DNA from: Gluconobacter albidus
Lineage (GTDB): Bacteria > Pseudomonadota > Alphaproteobacteria > Acetobacterales > Acetobacteraceae
Direction: 5' to 3'
Assembly (NCBI RefSeq): GCF_002723915.1
Contig: NZ_BEWL01000001.1
Location: 1-64,000, forward strand
Length of the DNA stretch: 64,000 bases
Shown here: positions 6,644-15,277 of the stretch, one piece after another
Layout of the letters: the number at the start of each line of letters is the position of its first letter
Position numbering within the stretch: the first letter of the stretch is position 1
Notes under the pieces: model-generated
What the model was told of the DNA's origin: nothing
Database searches by the model: none
The model's input: only the letters and a program-made list of their open reading frames with translations
Position numbers and translations under genes: made by a program

Positions 6644-8454
6644 TGTCAGGTGATCCAAACGGAGCTAGTCCAGGTTTGACCGAGGCCAACCAGAACCCAA
6701 CCGCCAATCCCGTCCCGACGCCCAGCCGATCCGGTCTGGAACGACGTTACGGAGATTTCCCCAGCTTTGCAGCCGCACTCGACTACGCGGCGCAGGGTGA
6801 GAGCGGATTTAACATCTATTCCGGCCGGGGACAGCTTCTCGAAGCTCTGCCTTACCGTGTGCTTCGCGACCAGGCGCGCTCCATGGCCTGTCGTCTGCTG
6901 GGTCTTGGCCTCACGCCCGGCGACCGTGTTGCGATCGTTGCGGAAAGCGACGGCGATTTCGCCCGGATTTTCTTTGGCTGCCAGTATGCCGGCCTCGTTC
7001 CGGCGCCACTTCCCCTCCCTGTCGCCTTTGGCGGCAAGGACGGCTATGTGGCGACCCTGCGTGGCATGATCCAGAGCGCTGCGGCCCGTGCCGTCGTGGT
7101 GCCCGATGTGATCGGAAGCTGGACCGGCGACATCGTGGAGGGGCTGGATCTGGTGTTCGGCGGCTCTCCTGCCGATCTTAACCGACATGCCGAGGCCCGT
7201 GTAGAGCTGCCGGAAATCTCCCCGACGGCCCTGTCCTATCTCCAGTTCTCCTCGGGGAGCACGCGCTTTCCGATGGGTGTTTCGGTCACGCAGGCGGCCG
7301 GAATGGCCAACGCCCGCGCCATTGCCCGGGACGGCCTTCACGTTCATCCGGCCGAAGACCCGCGTGATGACCGCTGCGTCTCGTGGCTGCCGCTCTATCA
7401 CGACATGGGTCTTGTCGGCTTCTTCCTGACGCCCCTGACCTGCCAGCTTTCCGTGGACCTGCTGCCGACCCGTGAGTTCGCCCGCCGTCCACATGTCTGG
7501 CTGGACCTGATCTCGCGCAATCGCGGGACGATCGCCTACAGCCCGTCTTTTGGCTACGAACTCTGCTCCCGCCGTAGCGGTCAGGCCGATCTGGACCTGT
7601 CGTGCTGGCGCATCGCCGGCATCGGCGGCGACATGATCCGCCATCATATCCTTGAGGGCTTTGCAGAGCGTTTTGCGTCCAACGGGTTCCGGGCCAGCGC
7701 TTTTGTTGCAAGTTACGGCATGGCGGAAGCGACCCTCGCCATCAGCTTCGCACCGCTCGACACCGGCATCCAGACCGATACCATTGATCTGCGCCGTCTC
7801 GAGAAGGATGGCATTGCCGAGCCTTCCAACGACCCGTCCCACCCGCTGCGGACGTTTGTACTGTGTGGTGCAGCTCTGCCCGATCACCAGATCGAGGTCC
7901 GGAATGCAGCAGGCCATGATCTGGCGGACCGCCAGGTCGGAACCGTCTATGTCCGTGGACCAAGCCTGATGTGCGGTTATTTCCGCCGCCCTGACGAGAC
8001 CGGAGAAGTTCTCGATGCAGATGGCTGGCTGAATACCGGCGACCTTGGCTATCACCTCAATGGTCAGATCGTCGTGACAGGACGCGCCAAGGACCTGATC
8101 ATCATCAATGGCCGCAATATCTGGCCGCAGGATCTGGAATGGTCCGCCGAAAGCGAAATTCCGACCCTGCGTTCGCGTGACGTGGCCGTGTTCTCCGTGG
8201 ATGGCGAGGAAGGCGAAAAAATCGTAGCCCTCGTCCAGTGTCGCGCGAGCGAGGATGCGAGCCGCAACCAGCTTCGTGACGAGGTTACGAGTCTGTTCCG
8301 TCGTCAGCACGGGGTGGATGTCGACGTCATCCTCGTTCCGCCCCGTACGCTGCCCCAGACATCCTCCGGCAAGCTGACCCGTGCCAGGGCCAAGACCATG
8401 CTGCTCTCCGGGCAGTTTGACCAGCAGCCCGAAACCACGTCTTCGGCCGCCTGA
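6643..8454 (+). CDS. fatty-acyl-AMP ligase (acyl-ACP synthetase type)
   Basis: A 603-residue adenylate-forming enzyme that activates a free fatty acid as acyl-AMP and passes it to a carrier protein. The P-loop region reads SSGSTRFPMGV (203-213), the form characteristic of FAALs (SGSTRxPxGV) rather than acyl-CoA ligases. Also visible are WLPLYHDMGL, a SYGMAEATLA motif, the NTGDLGY motif, GRAKDLIIINGRNIWPQDLE and the catalytic lysine in SSGKLTR (about 577). The start overlaps the previous stop by one base. The dedicated acyl carrier protein and serine palmitoyltransferase directly downstream indicate that it loads the fatty acid used in sphingolipid synthesis, as in other alphaproteobacterial sphingolipid loci. 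Confidence 0.88.
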   Translation: MSGDPNGASPGLTEANQNPTANPVPTPSRSGLERRYGDFPSFAAALDYAAQGESGFNIYSGRGQLLEALPYRVLRDQARSMACRLLGLGLTPGDRVAIVAESDGDFARIFFGCQYAGLVPAPLPLPVAFGGKDGYVATLRGMIQSAAARAVVVPDVIGSWTGDIVEGLDLVFGGSPADLNRHAEARVELPEISPTALSYLQFSSGSTRFPMGVSVTQAAGMANARAIARDGLHVHPAEDPRDDRCVSWLPLYHDMGLVGFFLTPLTCQLSVDLLPTREFARRPHVWLDLISRNRGTIAYSPSFGYELCSRRSGQADLDLSCWRIAGIGGDMIRHHILEGFAERFASNGFRASAFVASYGMAEATLAISFAPLDTGIQTDTIDLRRLEKDGIAEPSNDPSHPLRTFVLCGAALPDHQIEVRNAAGHDLADRQVGTVYVRGPSLMCGYFRRPDETGEVLDADGWLNTGDLGYHLNGQIVVTGRAKDLIIINGRNIWPQDLEWSAESEIPTLRSRDVAVFSVDGEEGEKIVALVQCRASEDASRNQLRDEVTSLFRRQHGVDVDVILVPPRTLPQTSSGKLTRARAKTMLLSGQFDQQPETTSSAA

Positions 8455-8568
8455 ATCCTGTCCGTTCCCGATTGCCAGACTGCCTGAAAAGACAGAGGGC
8501 TGGCGAACGGGACGGGTTTGGAGCATAAGGCTTGCCCAAGATTGCACAGACATCGAGAGTTGAAGTCC

Positions 8569-8823
8569 ATGACTGACAGCGTCACCGACATTTCCGCAAT
8601 GATCATTGAGAAACTGCTTGCCAACCCGAAAGTTCCCCGGGACATCGATGGCAACAGCAAGATTGTCGAAGATCTTGCCTTTGACAGCCTGGCCGTCATG
8701 AATTTCGTTATGGAAATCGAAGACGAAATCGACGTCTCCGTCCCTCTCGACAAACTGGCTGATATCCGTACCATCAATGATCTGGCCGGCTGCCTGCATG
8801 CGCTGAAGGTCGCCCAGGCGTGA
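8569..8823 (+). CDS. dedicated acyl carrier protein for sphingolipid synthesis
   Basis: An 84-residue acyl carrier protein with the phosphopantetheine attachment serine at S40 in EDLAFDSLAVMNF and an acidic helix II (EIEDEIDVSVP). It is clearly distinct from the housekeeping AcpP at 23732-23971. I start at the ATG at 8569, which gives the normal ACP length. Its TGA overlaps the GTG of the serine palmitoyltransferase (GTGA), so the two are coupled. A 114-bp gap separates it from the acyl-AMP ligase. It most likely carries the acyl chain that the ligase activates and presents it to the palmitoyltransferase. Confidence 0.9.
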   Translation: MTDSVTDISAMIIEKLLANPKVPRDIDGNSKIVEDLAFDSLAVMNFVMEIEDEIDVSVPLDKLADIRTINDLAGCLHALKVAQA

Positions 8824-10013
8824 TCGATATTTTCGCCAAACATGCGGGACTGCGCGAAGCTTATGGCGCCCTGACGGCGACGTCACCGCGCAATCCGTTC
8901 GAAGTCGTGATCGAGCGGCCGGTTTCCGCCAGCGTCGGCATCATCGAAGGCCGCGAAACGCTCCTGTTCGGGACCAACAACTATCTTGGTCTCAGCCAGT
9001 CGAAAAAAGCCATCAAAGCCGCCGTGGAAACGGCGGAGACGATGGGCGTCGGCACGACGGGCTCGCGCATCGCAAACGGCACTTTTGGACTGCATCGCAA
9101 GCTGGAAGCCCGCCTGGCCGAATTCTTCCGTCGCAAGCACTGCATGGTGTTCTCCACCGGATATCAGGCCAATCTCGGCACGATTTCGGCGCTTGTGAAC
9201 AAGGATGACATCCTGCTGCTCGATGCGGACAGCCATGCCAGCATCTATGACGGCGCAAAACTGTCGGGCGCACAGGTCATCCGCTTCCGCCACAACGATC
9301 CGGTCGATCTGGAGAAGCGCCTGGCGCGCCTGAAGGATCATCCGGGCGCAAAGCTGATCGTCGCCGAGGGCATCTATTCCATGACGGGCAATGTTGCCCC
9401 GCTGGATAAATTCGTCGACATCAAGACGCGCCACGGCGCCTATCTGATGGCTGACGAAGCCCATTCGTTCGGCGTCATGGGCGCGAATGGCCGTGGCGTT
9501 GCGGAAGTTCAAGGCTGCGAGGACGGAATCGACTTCGTGGTCGGCACCTTCTCCAAGTCGCTTGGCACCGTCGGCGGCTACTGCGTCACAAACCACGATG
9601 GCGTGGACCTGATGCGTCTGTGCTCACGGCCTTACATGTTCACGGCGTCTCTTCCCCCCGAGATCATTGCCGCCACCATGGCAGCACTCGAGGACATGCA
9701 GGAGCGTCCGGAACTGCGGACGAAGCTGCAGGACAATGCGGCGCGTCTGCATGCCGGGCTTCAGAAAGCCGGCCTCAAGACCGGCGAACATGTTTCCCCA
9801 GTCGTCGCGGTGACGCTTGAGACCGTGGATCAGGCCGTGGCCTTCTGGAACGCGCTTCTGGAAAACGGCGTCTATGTGAACCTCTCGCTGCCGCCGGCAA
9901 CGCCTGACAACCGGCCCCTGCTGCGCTGTTCGGTCATGGCCGCCCATTCGCCTGAGGAAATCGACCGCGCGGTTGTTGTCTTCGGCGAAGTCGCCAGACA
10001 TTTTGGGCTGTAA
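8820..10013 (+). CDS. spt: serine palmitoyltransferase (alpha-oxoamine synthase)
   Basis: A 397-residue PLP enzyme that condenses serine with an acyl thioester to form 3-ketosphinganine, the committed step of sphingolipid synthesis. The alpha-oxoamine synthase features are FGTNNYLGLS (50-59), GTTGSRIANGTFGLHRKLE, the D135-S-H-A-S segment, DEAHSFG (212-218) and the Schiff-base lysine K246 in GTFSKSLGTVGGYC. The SKSLGTVGG form favours serine palmitoyltransferase over KBL, AONS or ALAS. The start is a GTG overlapping the ACP stop. The protein is soluble, without the membrane helix of eukaryotic SPT. Coupling to an acyl-AMP ligase and ACP implies an acyl-ACP donor. A strong terminator follows the stop. 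Confidence 0.9.
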   Translation: MIDIFAKHAGLREAYGALTATSPRNPFEVVIERPVSASVGIIEGRETLLFGTNNYLGLSQSKKAIKAAVETAETMGVGTTGSRIANGTFGLHRKLEARLAEFFRRKHCMVFSTGYQANLGTISALVNKDDILLLDADSHASIYDGAKLSGAQVIRFRHNDPVDLEKRLARLKDHPGAKLIVAEGIYSMTGNVAPLDKFVDIKTRHGAYLMADEAHSFGVMGANGRGVAEVQGCEDGIDFVVGTFSKSLGTVGGYCVTNHDGVDLMRLCSRPYMFTASLPPEIIAATMAALEDMQERPELRTKLQDNAARLHAGLQKAGLKTGEHVSPVVAVTLETVDQAVAFWNALLENGVYVNLSLPPATPDNRPLLRCSVMAAHSPEEIDRAVVVFGEVARHFGL

Positions 10014-10018
10014 TTCAT

Positions 10019-10052
10019 AAAAAAGGGGGATCCGATGGATCCCCCTTTTTTA
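10019..10052. terminator. bidirectional rho-independent terminator
   Basis: An A-run and GGGGGATCC are followed by a GAT loop and then GGATCCCCC with a T-run: a near-perfect stem flanked by A-run and T-run on both strands. It closes the serine palmitoyltransferase operon on + and the nucleotidyltransferase-like gene on -, whose TAA lies in the T-run. Confidence 0.9.
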
Positions 10053-10988
10053 TGCTTTCGGGCGGCCCAACAGCTTTCGGGCACGCCACAGAAGCCGTGG
10101 CAGCATCACGAGCGGATGCCGTCTCTCAAAGGGCGACAACTTCATGTCAAAGCCCGTATGGCGCTGTATTTTCCAAGCAAGATAGGACGCGCCGTTTTCA
10201 AAGGTGAAAGCTGCTTTCAGCAGCCTGGCGACGTTCCGCGGACGACCGGATGTCTGTACCAGCGCCCAGCGACGGGCGGCTTTTCGACGCAGGGCCGCGC
10301 TCAGAACAGGCTCTAGGATATCGCCATAAACGGAGAACTGAAGCCCTCCCTTTGCCCATCCCAGCGGCAACAGGGCCGCATAACGCACCTCCTGTCCTTC
10401 CAGAATGCTGTTGCCGCGCCCTTTCTTTTCAACCCGAAGTTCGGACGCATAGGTATGGGCGAACAGGGTTTTCCAGAACTCCAGCGCCGTCATGGAAGGC
10501 GCCCCCAGAAGAGCAGCCCAGCATGACGCCGTCGTCACACATCCCGCAATGAGAGTGAGAAGACTGTCCGCACTCTCCGGTCCGCGCACCCAGACCAGCC
10601 GGACCGGCTGGCAGAAACGGGCCCAGATCGTCGTGTCCAAGGCTCCAAGAGTGGTGCGGGCAGCGAACTGCTCACGGGAGAGCACTGCGATCTTTGCACG
10701 CAGAACGCGGTCCTGATACCGGAATTCCGAATACCGCACATTGGGCGGCAGCACGAGGTTTCCGGTCCGGGCGATCAGTCCGCCTGAAAATCCTTCTGCA
10801 TTTTCGGTGACAATATAGAAGTCAAGAATGCCATCCGGATCGGCATTGCGCAGAAGCGAGCCGTAAAACAGCACGCCAAGAGGCAGTTCGGGGCAGGCAC
10901 GGGCTAAAGCATCAGCGAAGGCGCTGACACCCGGATCGACAGGAGTGGTCAGTTCAGCGATCAGGCGCTGTTCGAGCGCATCAGGCAT
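10050..10988 (-). CDS. nucleotidyltransferase-fold-like protein paired with a lipid kinase
   Basis: A 312-residue protein with a possible polymerase-beta-type nucleotidyltransferase motif near the N-terminus: LFYGSLLR (40-47) followed by DPDGILDFYIV (50-60). A classical active site would need two carboxylates in a D-x-D/E; only D56 is well placed and the next acid position is tyrosine, so catalysis is uncertain. The rest has no recognised motif, and the C-terminus is very basic (RLLWRARKLLGRPKA), which could bind membrane. I start at the ATG at 10988, which overlaps the upstream kinase stop by 8 bases; a longer start exists at 11012. Tight coupling to the kinase suggests joint action on a phospholipid or phosphosphingolipid head group. 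Confidence 0.5.
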   Translation of the reverse strand: MPDALEQRLIAELTTPVDPGVSAFADALARACPELPLGVLFYGSLLRNADPDGILDFYIVTENAEGFSGGLIARTGNLVLPPNVRYSEFRYQDRVLRAKIAVLSREQFAARTTLGALDTTIWARFCQPVRLVWVRGPESADSLLTLIAGCVTTASCWAALLGAPSMTALEFWKTLFAHTYASELRVEKKGRGNSILEGQEVRYAALLPLGWAKGGLQFSVYGDILEPVLSAALRRKAARRWALVQTSGRPRNVARLLKAAFTFENGASYLAWKIQRHTGFDMKLSPFERRHPLVMLPRLLWRARKLLGRPKA

Positions 10989-11946
10989 GAAGGAACCGGA
11001 AGCTGGGCGCACGCTCCAGTCTCAATACGCCATCCGGCGCGGCACTGAAAACCTCTCCGTCGAGTACGAAATCGCTTTCCGTTACCAGTGTCATATCGTC
11101 CGTACGACCACTGACATAATCGGGGTGACGACGCAGCCAGCGTGGCGCACGACCGCACAAAAGCGCCCATGTGGCCCGCAAAAGACTGTCAGGCTGTGCG
11201 CCGACATCCAGATACCGAAGCCCCTCCACATTGGGTTCGGCATCCCAGAACGGCCAGATCCCGCGTGACAGGCACGACAGCCCCGTCACCAGAAACATGA
11301 AGCTCTGCCCGTCATAGACATGTCCGCCTGTTTCGATCCGCAGCGGATCTCCCCGGAGCCAGGCTTCGCGGCTTTTGCGGAACATGAGACTGACGAACGT
11401 GGTCAGAAGGGTGATCCCTACGGCCAGATCATGCGGTGCAAAACGCAGCACCGTTGGCGAATGGGCGATGCGGACGGCCCGCGCAAATCCGGCACATCCC
11501 CCGAAAAGCCCGAGGACGGGCATGCGGTCGGTTCCGGGCCAGGACAGGCGAACCGGCGTGCGGATGCTGGAGCGCAGGGCGCCTGCCTTCAGGCGGCGGA
11601 TTGCGTCCATGCCACGCAGACCAAACCCCACGTCGCTGGCAATCAGGTTCGTGTTACCAGACGCCAGAACCACGATATCTGGCAGGCGGTCTGCGGGATA
11701 AGCGCGCGCAATAGCGGTCAGGGCTGTGCTGACCGTCCCGTCTCCGCCATCAATAATGATGGTGTCGATCCCCCGCTCGCAAAGCTGGCGGACATGGTCA
11801 GTGGTCCCTTCCCGGCTGTCGGAGGGAACGAAATCCTTCCCCAGAAGGGCCTGGGCCTCGACAGCAAAACTGGAACCGTTCCGGCGGTTTCTCCGGCTAC
11901 GGGCATTATGGATCAAGGCTATGCGCACTGGGGAGGCAATCTTCAT
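10981..11946 (-). CDS. diacylglycerol/sphingoid lipid kinase family protein
   Basis: A 321-residue member of the DAGK catalytic family, which phosphorylates diacylglycerol, ceramide or sphingoid bases using ATP. The hallmark nucleotide loop is DGGDGTV (66-72), preceded by the strand IDTIII, and ASGNTNLIASD supplies the second conserved segment. I start at the ATG at 11946 (MKIASPVRIALIHN), since the family begins with this strand; an upstream in-frame ATG at 12006 would add 20 atypical residues. It is coupled to the nucleotidyltransferase-like gene and lies between the sphingolipid synthesis genes and the permease genes. A ceramide or dihydrosphingosine substrate is attractive, but the lipid cannot be told from motifs. 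Confidence 0.75.
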   Translation of the reverse strand: MKIASPVRIALIHNARSRRNRRNGSSFAVEAQALLGKDFVPSDSREGTTDHVRQLCERGIDTIIIDGGDGTVSTALTAIARAYPADRLPDIVVLASGNTNLIASDVGFGLRGMDAIRRLKAGALRSSIRTPVRLSWPGTDRMPVLGLFGGCAGFARAVRIAHSPTVLRFAPHDLAVGITLLTTFVSLMFRKSREAWLRGDPLRIETGGHVYDGQSFMFLVTGLSCLSRGIWPFWDAEPNVEGLRYLDVGAQPDSLLRATWALLCGRAPRWLRRHPDYVSGRTDDMTLVTESDFVLDGEVFSAAPDGVLRLERAPSFRFLHA

Positions 11947-12066
11947 ATGGCGTTCGGCTATGCGGGCGGGTCTAGCACGGCTATGATGGAACTGCCAGAA
12001 CGGCACATTCCGGCAGTCCCGGGCGCCGGTTCATGGCGTGGATACTGACAAGGCCTCTTTCTGATC

Positions 12067-13020
12067 ATGACCCCTGACCTGCCCGCAGATCCCCTCGCAT
12101 CGCGGCCCACGTCCCCTGTCACAACGCCTCATGTCACATTGGCCCATATTTCAGACCCGCATTTGCCCCCGCCGCCCGTTCACTGGCGCGCTGCGCTCAA
12201 CAAGCGCGCCCTGAGCCTCCTGTCCTGGAAGAAACACCGCCAGTACGTCCATCTTGCGCAGACCTGCGCGGCCCTAGTGAAGGATATCGGACACACCGGC
12301 GTGGATACGATCCTCGTGAGCGGGGATCTGACCAATTTCGGGACGCCTGACGAATTTGCCGAGGCCGCCCGCTGGCTGGAAGCGCTGCCCGCTCCGGCCC
12401 TTGTGATCCCCGGCAATCATGACTGCATGGTCCGGCAACCAGCTTCCGTGGGGCTGAGCCAGTGGGAACACTGGTCCGCGCGGCAATACCCGTATGTGCG
12501 CATCCAGAACGGCATTGCGATTGTCGGTGTCAATTCCGGCATACCCACAGCGCCCTTCATGGCGTATGGCCGCGTCGGCCGCAGGCAGCGGGAGCGCCTC
12601 GAAGCCCTGCTGGAGCACCTTGGACAGGAGGGACTGTGCCGGGTCGTGATGATCCACCATCCGCCGAAGCGCGGCCTCGTCCCCTGGCGCAAATCCCTGC
12701 TGGACCATCGTGAGGTTGCCGCCCTCCTGCGGCGGACCGGAGCGGAGATCGTCCTGCATGGTCATTCCCATGATGCGACGCTGACCCATATCGCCGGAAC
12801 GGACATTCCCCTGCTGGGCGTGGCCTCGGCCTCCCTTACGGATGAACGCCCTCACCGGCAGGCCTGCTGGAATCATCTGACAATCCACCCATATGAAGGG
12901 GGCTGGCACATTGATCTGGCCCGTCACCGGCTGGATGGTTCGGTCAGCGAACGGGCCTCTTGGAAACGGTCCAGGCAAGAACGCTCCGGGCGGAAACAGG
13001 CAGGAAGGACAGACGCGTGA
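12067..13020 (+). CDS. calcineurin-like metallophosphoesterase
   Basis: A 317-residue binuclear metallophosphoesterase. The family signature is complete: D30-x-H32 in HISDPHL, GDLTN (86-90), GNHD (116-119), HHP (197-199) and HGHSH (231-235). No signal peptide is visible, so it acts in the cytosol or on the inner leaflet; the C-terminus is rich in arginine. It shares this fold with LpxH-type lipid pyrophosphatases, but also with many nucleotide phosphodiesterases. Its stop overlaps the GTG of the LptF-type gene, placing it first in a six-gene coupled operon. A role in trimming a lipid phosphate or nucleotide-lipid intermediate is inference. Confidence 0.8.
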   Translation: MTPDLPADPLASRPTSPVTTPHVTLAHISDPHLPPPPVHWRAALNKRALSLLSWKKHRQYVHLAQTCAALVKDIGHTGVDTILVSGDLTNFGTPDEFAEAARWLEALPAPALVIPGNHDCMVRQPASVGLSQWEHWSARQYPYVRIQNGIAIVGVNSGIPTAPFMAYGRVGRRQRERLEALLEHLGQEGLCRVVMIHHPPKRGLVPWRKSLLDHREVAALLRRTGAEIVLHGHSHDATLTHIAGTDIPLLGVASASLTDERPHRQACWNHLTIHPYEGGWHIDLARHRLDGSVSERASWKRSRQERSGRKQAGRTDA

Positions 13021-14171
13021 AACAGCGGGCCCATATTCTGGACCGCTATCTGTTGACACAGATGGCGCCGCCGTTTGCGATCGCGCTTCTGGCGATGCTG
13101 GTCGCCCTGCTTCTCGAGCGCCTGCTGTCGCTTTTCGATTATCTCGCCTCCGCAGGCAGTTCACTTGCGACCTGCATTGCGCTTCTGACCGATCTGCTGC
13201 CTCATTATTTTGGCATCGCCCTGCCTGCGGCGCTGTGCATCGCAGTGTTCCTCACCGTTCGCGGCATGAGTGACAACAACGAAATCGACGCCCTGCAGGC
13301 CGGTCGCGTCTCGCTCATGCGGATCAGCCGTCCCTTCATGATCGTCGGCCTGCTTCTTGGGGCGGCAAGCGTGTTCCTGTACGGCTATATCCAGCCCGTT
13401 GCCCGGTATGACTATCGCGCGGGCTTCTATTTCGCGGAACATACCGGCTGGGCGCCCCATCTTCAGGCCGGAATGTTCGCCTCCACCTCCAGCAAAGCCG
13501 TCATGACCGCAGACAGCGTCAGCCATGCCGGCACCCGACTCAGACGGGTCTTTATCCGCGAAGTCAGTGCCAGTGGCGTCGCCCACATCATCACGGCACA
13601 GACCGGCGCGCTGACCATTTCGGAAAAGACGCGCAGCACGCGCCTCGACCTGTGGAACGGAGAAATCGTGGACGATCCGTTTCAGGCTACCCATCCCCAC
13701 AAGCCGACGGTCACGCATTTCGAGCATGTTGTCCGCGTCATCGACCGGCCAGACAAGGAAACCGCTTTCCGCTCACGCGGAGCGGACGAACGTGAACTGA
13801 CGCTGCTCGAACTGGCCCATGATCTGCGCTACGGCCTGCCGGGTATCGAATACCGTACGCTCCGGGCTGAAATGGACTTCCGCATGGCCCGCGCCATCGC
13901 CATTCCCTTCATTCCTCCACTGGCGGTCGCGCTGGCCATCAGCGCACGACGGCGCAAATCCGTCTGGGGTCTGATCGCAGTTGCCGTCATCCTGATCGGG
14001 TTTGACCAGACCCTGATGTTCGGTCACAGCCTCGCCTCAACGGGCCGTCTGCCGATCTGGCTGGCAATCTGGGTGCCTGAAGCGCTGTTCTGTCTGGGCT
14101 GTCTCGCGGCCCTGCTGCGTCGGTCCCGCGGTTCCTGGCGCCGTCGCCTGCTGAAACGGGCTGTAGCATGA
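13017..14171 (+). CDS. LptF/YjgP-type permease
   Basis: A 384-residue inner-membrane protein of the YjgP/YjgQ family, the transmembrane subunits of the Lpt-type extractor that lifts lipids from the inner membrane. It begins ILDRYLLTQMAPPFAIALLA, has three N-terminal helices, the SDNNEIDALQAGRVS cytoplasmic coupling helix, a periplasmic beta-jellyroll region and three C-terminal helices. The start is a GTG at 13017 overlapping the previous stop (GTGA); longer in-frame starts would read into the upstream gene. It is followed in ATGA overlap by the LptG-type partner. The position within the sphingolipid locus rather than beside lptD raises the possibility of a paralogous pair for another lipid. 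Confidence 0.8.
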   Translation: MKQRAHILDRYLLTQMAPPFAIALLAMLVALLLERLLSLFDYLASAGSSLATCIALLTDLLPHYFGIALPAALCIAVFLTVRGMSDNNEIDALQAGRVSLMRISRPFMIVGLLLGAASVFLYGYIQPVARYDYRAGFYFAEHTGWAPHLQAGMFASTSSKAVMTADSVSHAGTRLRRVFIREVSASGVAHIITAQTGALTISEKTRSTRLDLWNGEIVDDPFQATHPHKPTVTHFEHVVRVIDRPDKETAFRSRGADERELTLLELAHDLRYGLPGIEYRTLRAEMDFRMARAIAIPFIPPLAVALAISARRRKSVWGLIAVAVILIGFDQTLMFGHSLASTGRLPIWLAIWVPEALFCLGCLAALLRRSRGSWRRRLLKRAVA

Positions 14172-15277
14172 GCGGCTCCCAGTCTTCCATGCCGCGCTTC
14201 GTGCTCATCAAGGCGCTTAACCGGGCCCTGCTGGGCCGGTTCGTACTGTGCGGTGTCGTGCTCGTCTCCCTGCTGGAAATTCTGGCCCTCATGGAGAAGA
14301 CGACGCCGATCCTGAACCGGCATCTCGGGATCCGGGGGATCCTGACATTTGCGTTCCTGCATCTGCCGGCGCTGAGCATCGACATCCTGCCTTTGGCCTT
14401 CATGGTTGGCGCGCTTTTTCTCCTCACGCAGATGACGCTGTCGAGCGAAATTTCCGCCCTGCGTGCGGCCGGACTTTCGACACCTGCGCTGTATCGCCTG
14501 CTTCTGCCCGCCGTCCTGGTTGTCGGTCTCTGCGGAACCTGCGCCCAGTACTGGCTGGTCCCCGCCTGTGAAAATGCCCTCACCACATGGTGGAACAGGA
14601 CAGACCCTCTGGCCGGGCAGGACGGACAGCCTGAAGACGACATTTTGTGGTTTCGCGCAGGGCCAACGCTGGTGCGGATCGGACAGATCGCCCAGGGCGG
14701 ATATTTCCTGCGGGATGTGACAATCTATCACCGTGATGCCACAGGACTACTGACCGGAACCGAACATACGAATACCCTGACCTATACACAGGGCCGGTGG
14801 CACCCGGATGGGGCCCAGGATCTTTCCCTTTCCGAAGACAAGTCGTTCGTGAATGTCACAAGAGGCGACAGCACCTTCATCATCCCCGCCACCCCGTCCA
14901 CCATCATGACGCTGTCCCAGAACGGGGCTTTCGTCACCCCGGGTCAGATCAGCGCCATTCTGCACAGGGGCGCTCCTGCAAGTCTGCCACGGGCCACATA
15001 CCGTATGGCCCTCTTTGGCGGCATGATTTTACCGCTTGAAATTGCAGTAATGCTTCTATTGACGCTGCCGGTGATCTATATCCCTCCTCGGGCAGGACTT
15101 CGAAATCCGCTTCCGGTGTATGTTCTTGGCGCCGGAATGGGCTTCGTCATCCTGCAGGGAATGATTTCCGCACTTGGAAACGCAGGCACGCTGCCAGCAC
15201 CGCTGGCTGTCAGCGTCGGGCCGCTGCTTGGCGCCCTTCTGGGTTTGACCTGGATCCTGCGGATGGAGGAACGATGA
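14168..15277 (+). CDS. LptG/YjgQ-type permease
   Basis: A 369-residue YjgP/YjgQ family permease, partner of the preceding gene. It has an N-terminal helix pair, a hydrophobic ILPLAFMVGALFLLTQM segment followed by the coupling segment LSSEISALRAAGLS, a periplasmic domain, and a C-terminal helix cluster starting near LFGGMILPLEIAV. In the Lpt system LptF and LptG form a heterodimer driven by the LptB ATPase and pass lipid to LptC. No lptB or lptC is present here, so the ATPase would come from elsewhere in the genome. It overlaps the gene before and the hydroxylase gene after by four bases each. Confidence 0.8.
   Translation: MSGSQSSMPRFVLIKALNRALLGRFVLCGVVLVSLLEILALMEKTTPILNRHLGIRGILTFAFLHLPALSIDILPLAFMVGALFLLTQMTLSSEISALRAAGLSTPALYRLLLPAVLVVGLCGTCAQYWLVPACENALTTWWNRTDPLAGQDGQPEDDILWFRAGPTLVRIGQIAQGGYFLRDVTIYHRDATGLLTGTEHTNTLTYTQGRWHPDGAQDLSLSEDKSFVNVTRGDSTFIIPATPSTIMTLSQNGAFVTPGQISAILHRGAPASLPRATYRMALFGGMILPLEIAVMLLLTLPVIYIPPRAGLRNPLPVYVLGAGMGFVILQGMISALGNAGTLPAPLAVSVGPLLGALLGLTWILRMEER

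Noticed and set aside
203-8454. Loss of the usual lysine in the P-loop of the acyl-AMP ligase as a sign of inactivation
   Set aside because: SGSTRxPxGV is the normal form in fatty-acyl-AMP ligases, and the catalytic C-terminal lysine is present.
6646-8886. A 746-codon open frame on the reverse strand across the fatty-acyl-AMP ligase
   Set aside because: It is the mirror of a GC-rich gene with every motif of a known family on the + strand; its translation has no family pattern.
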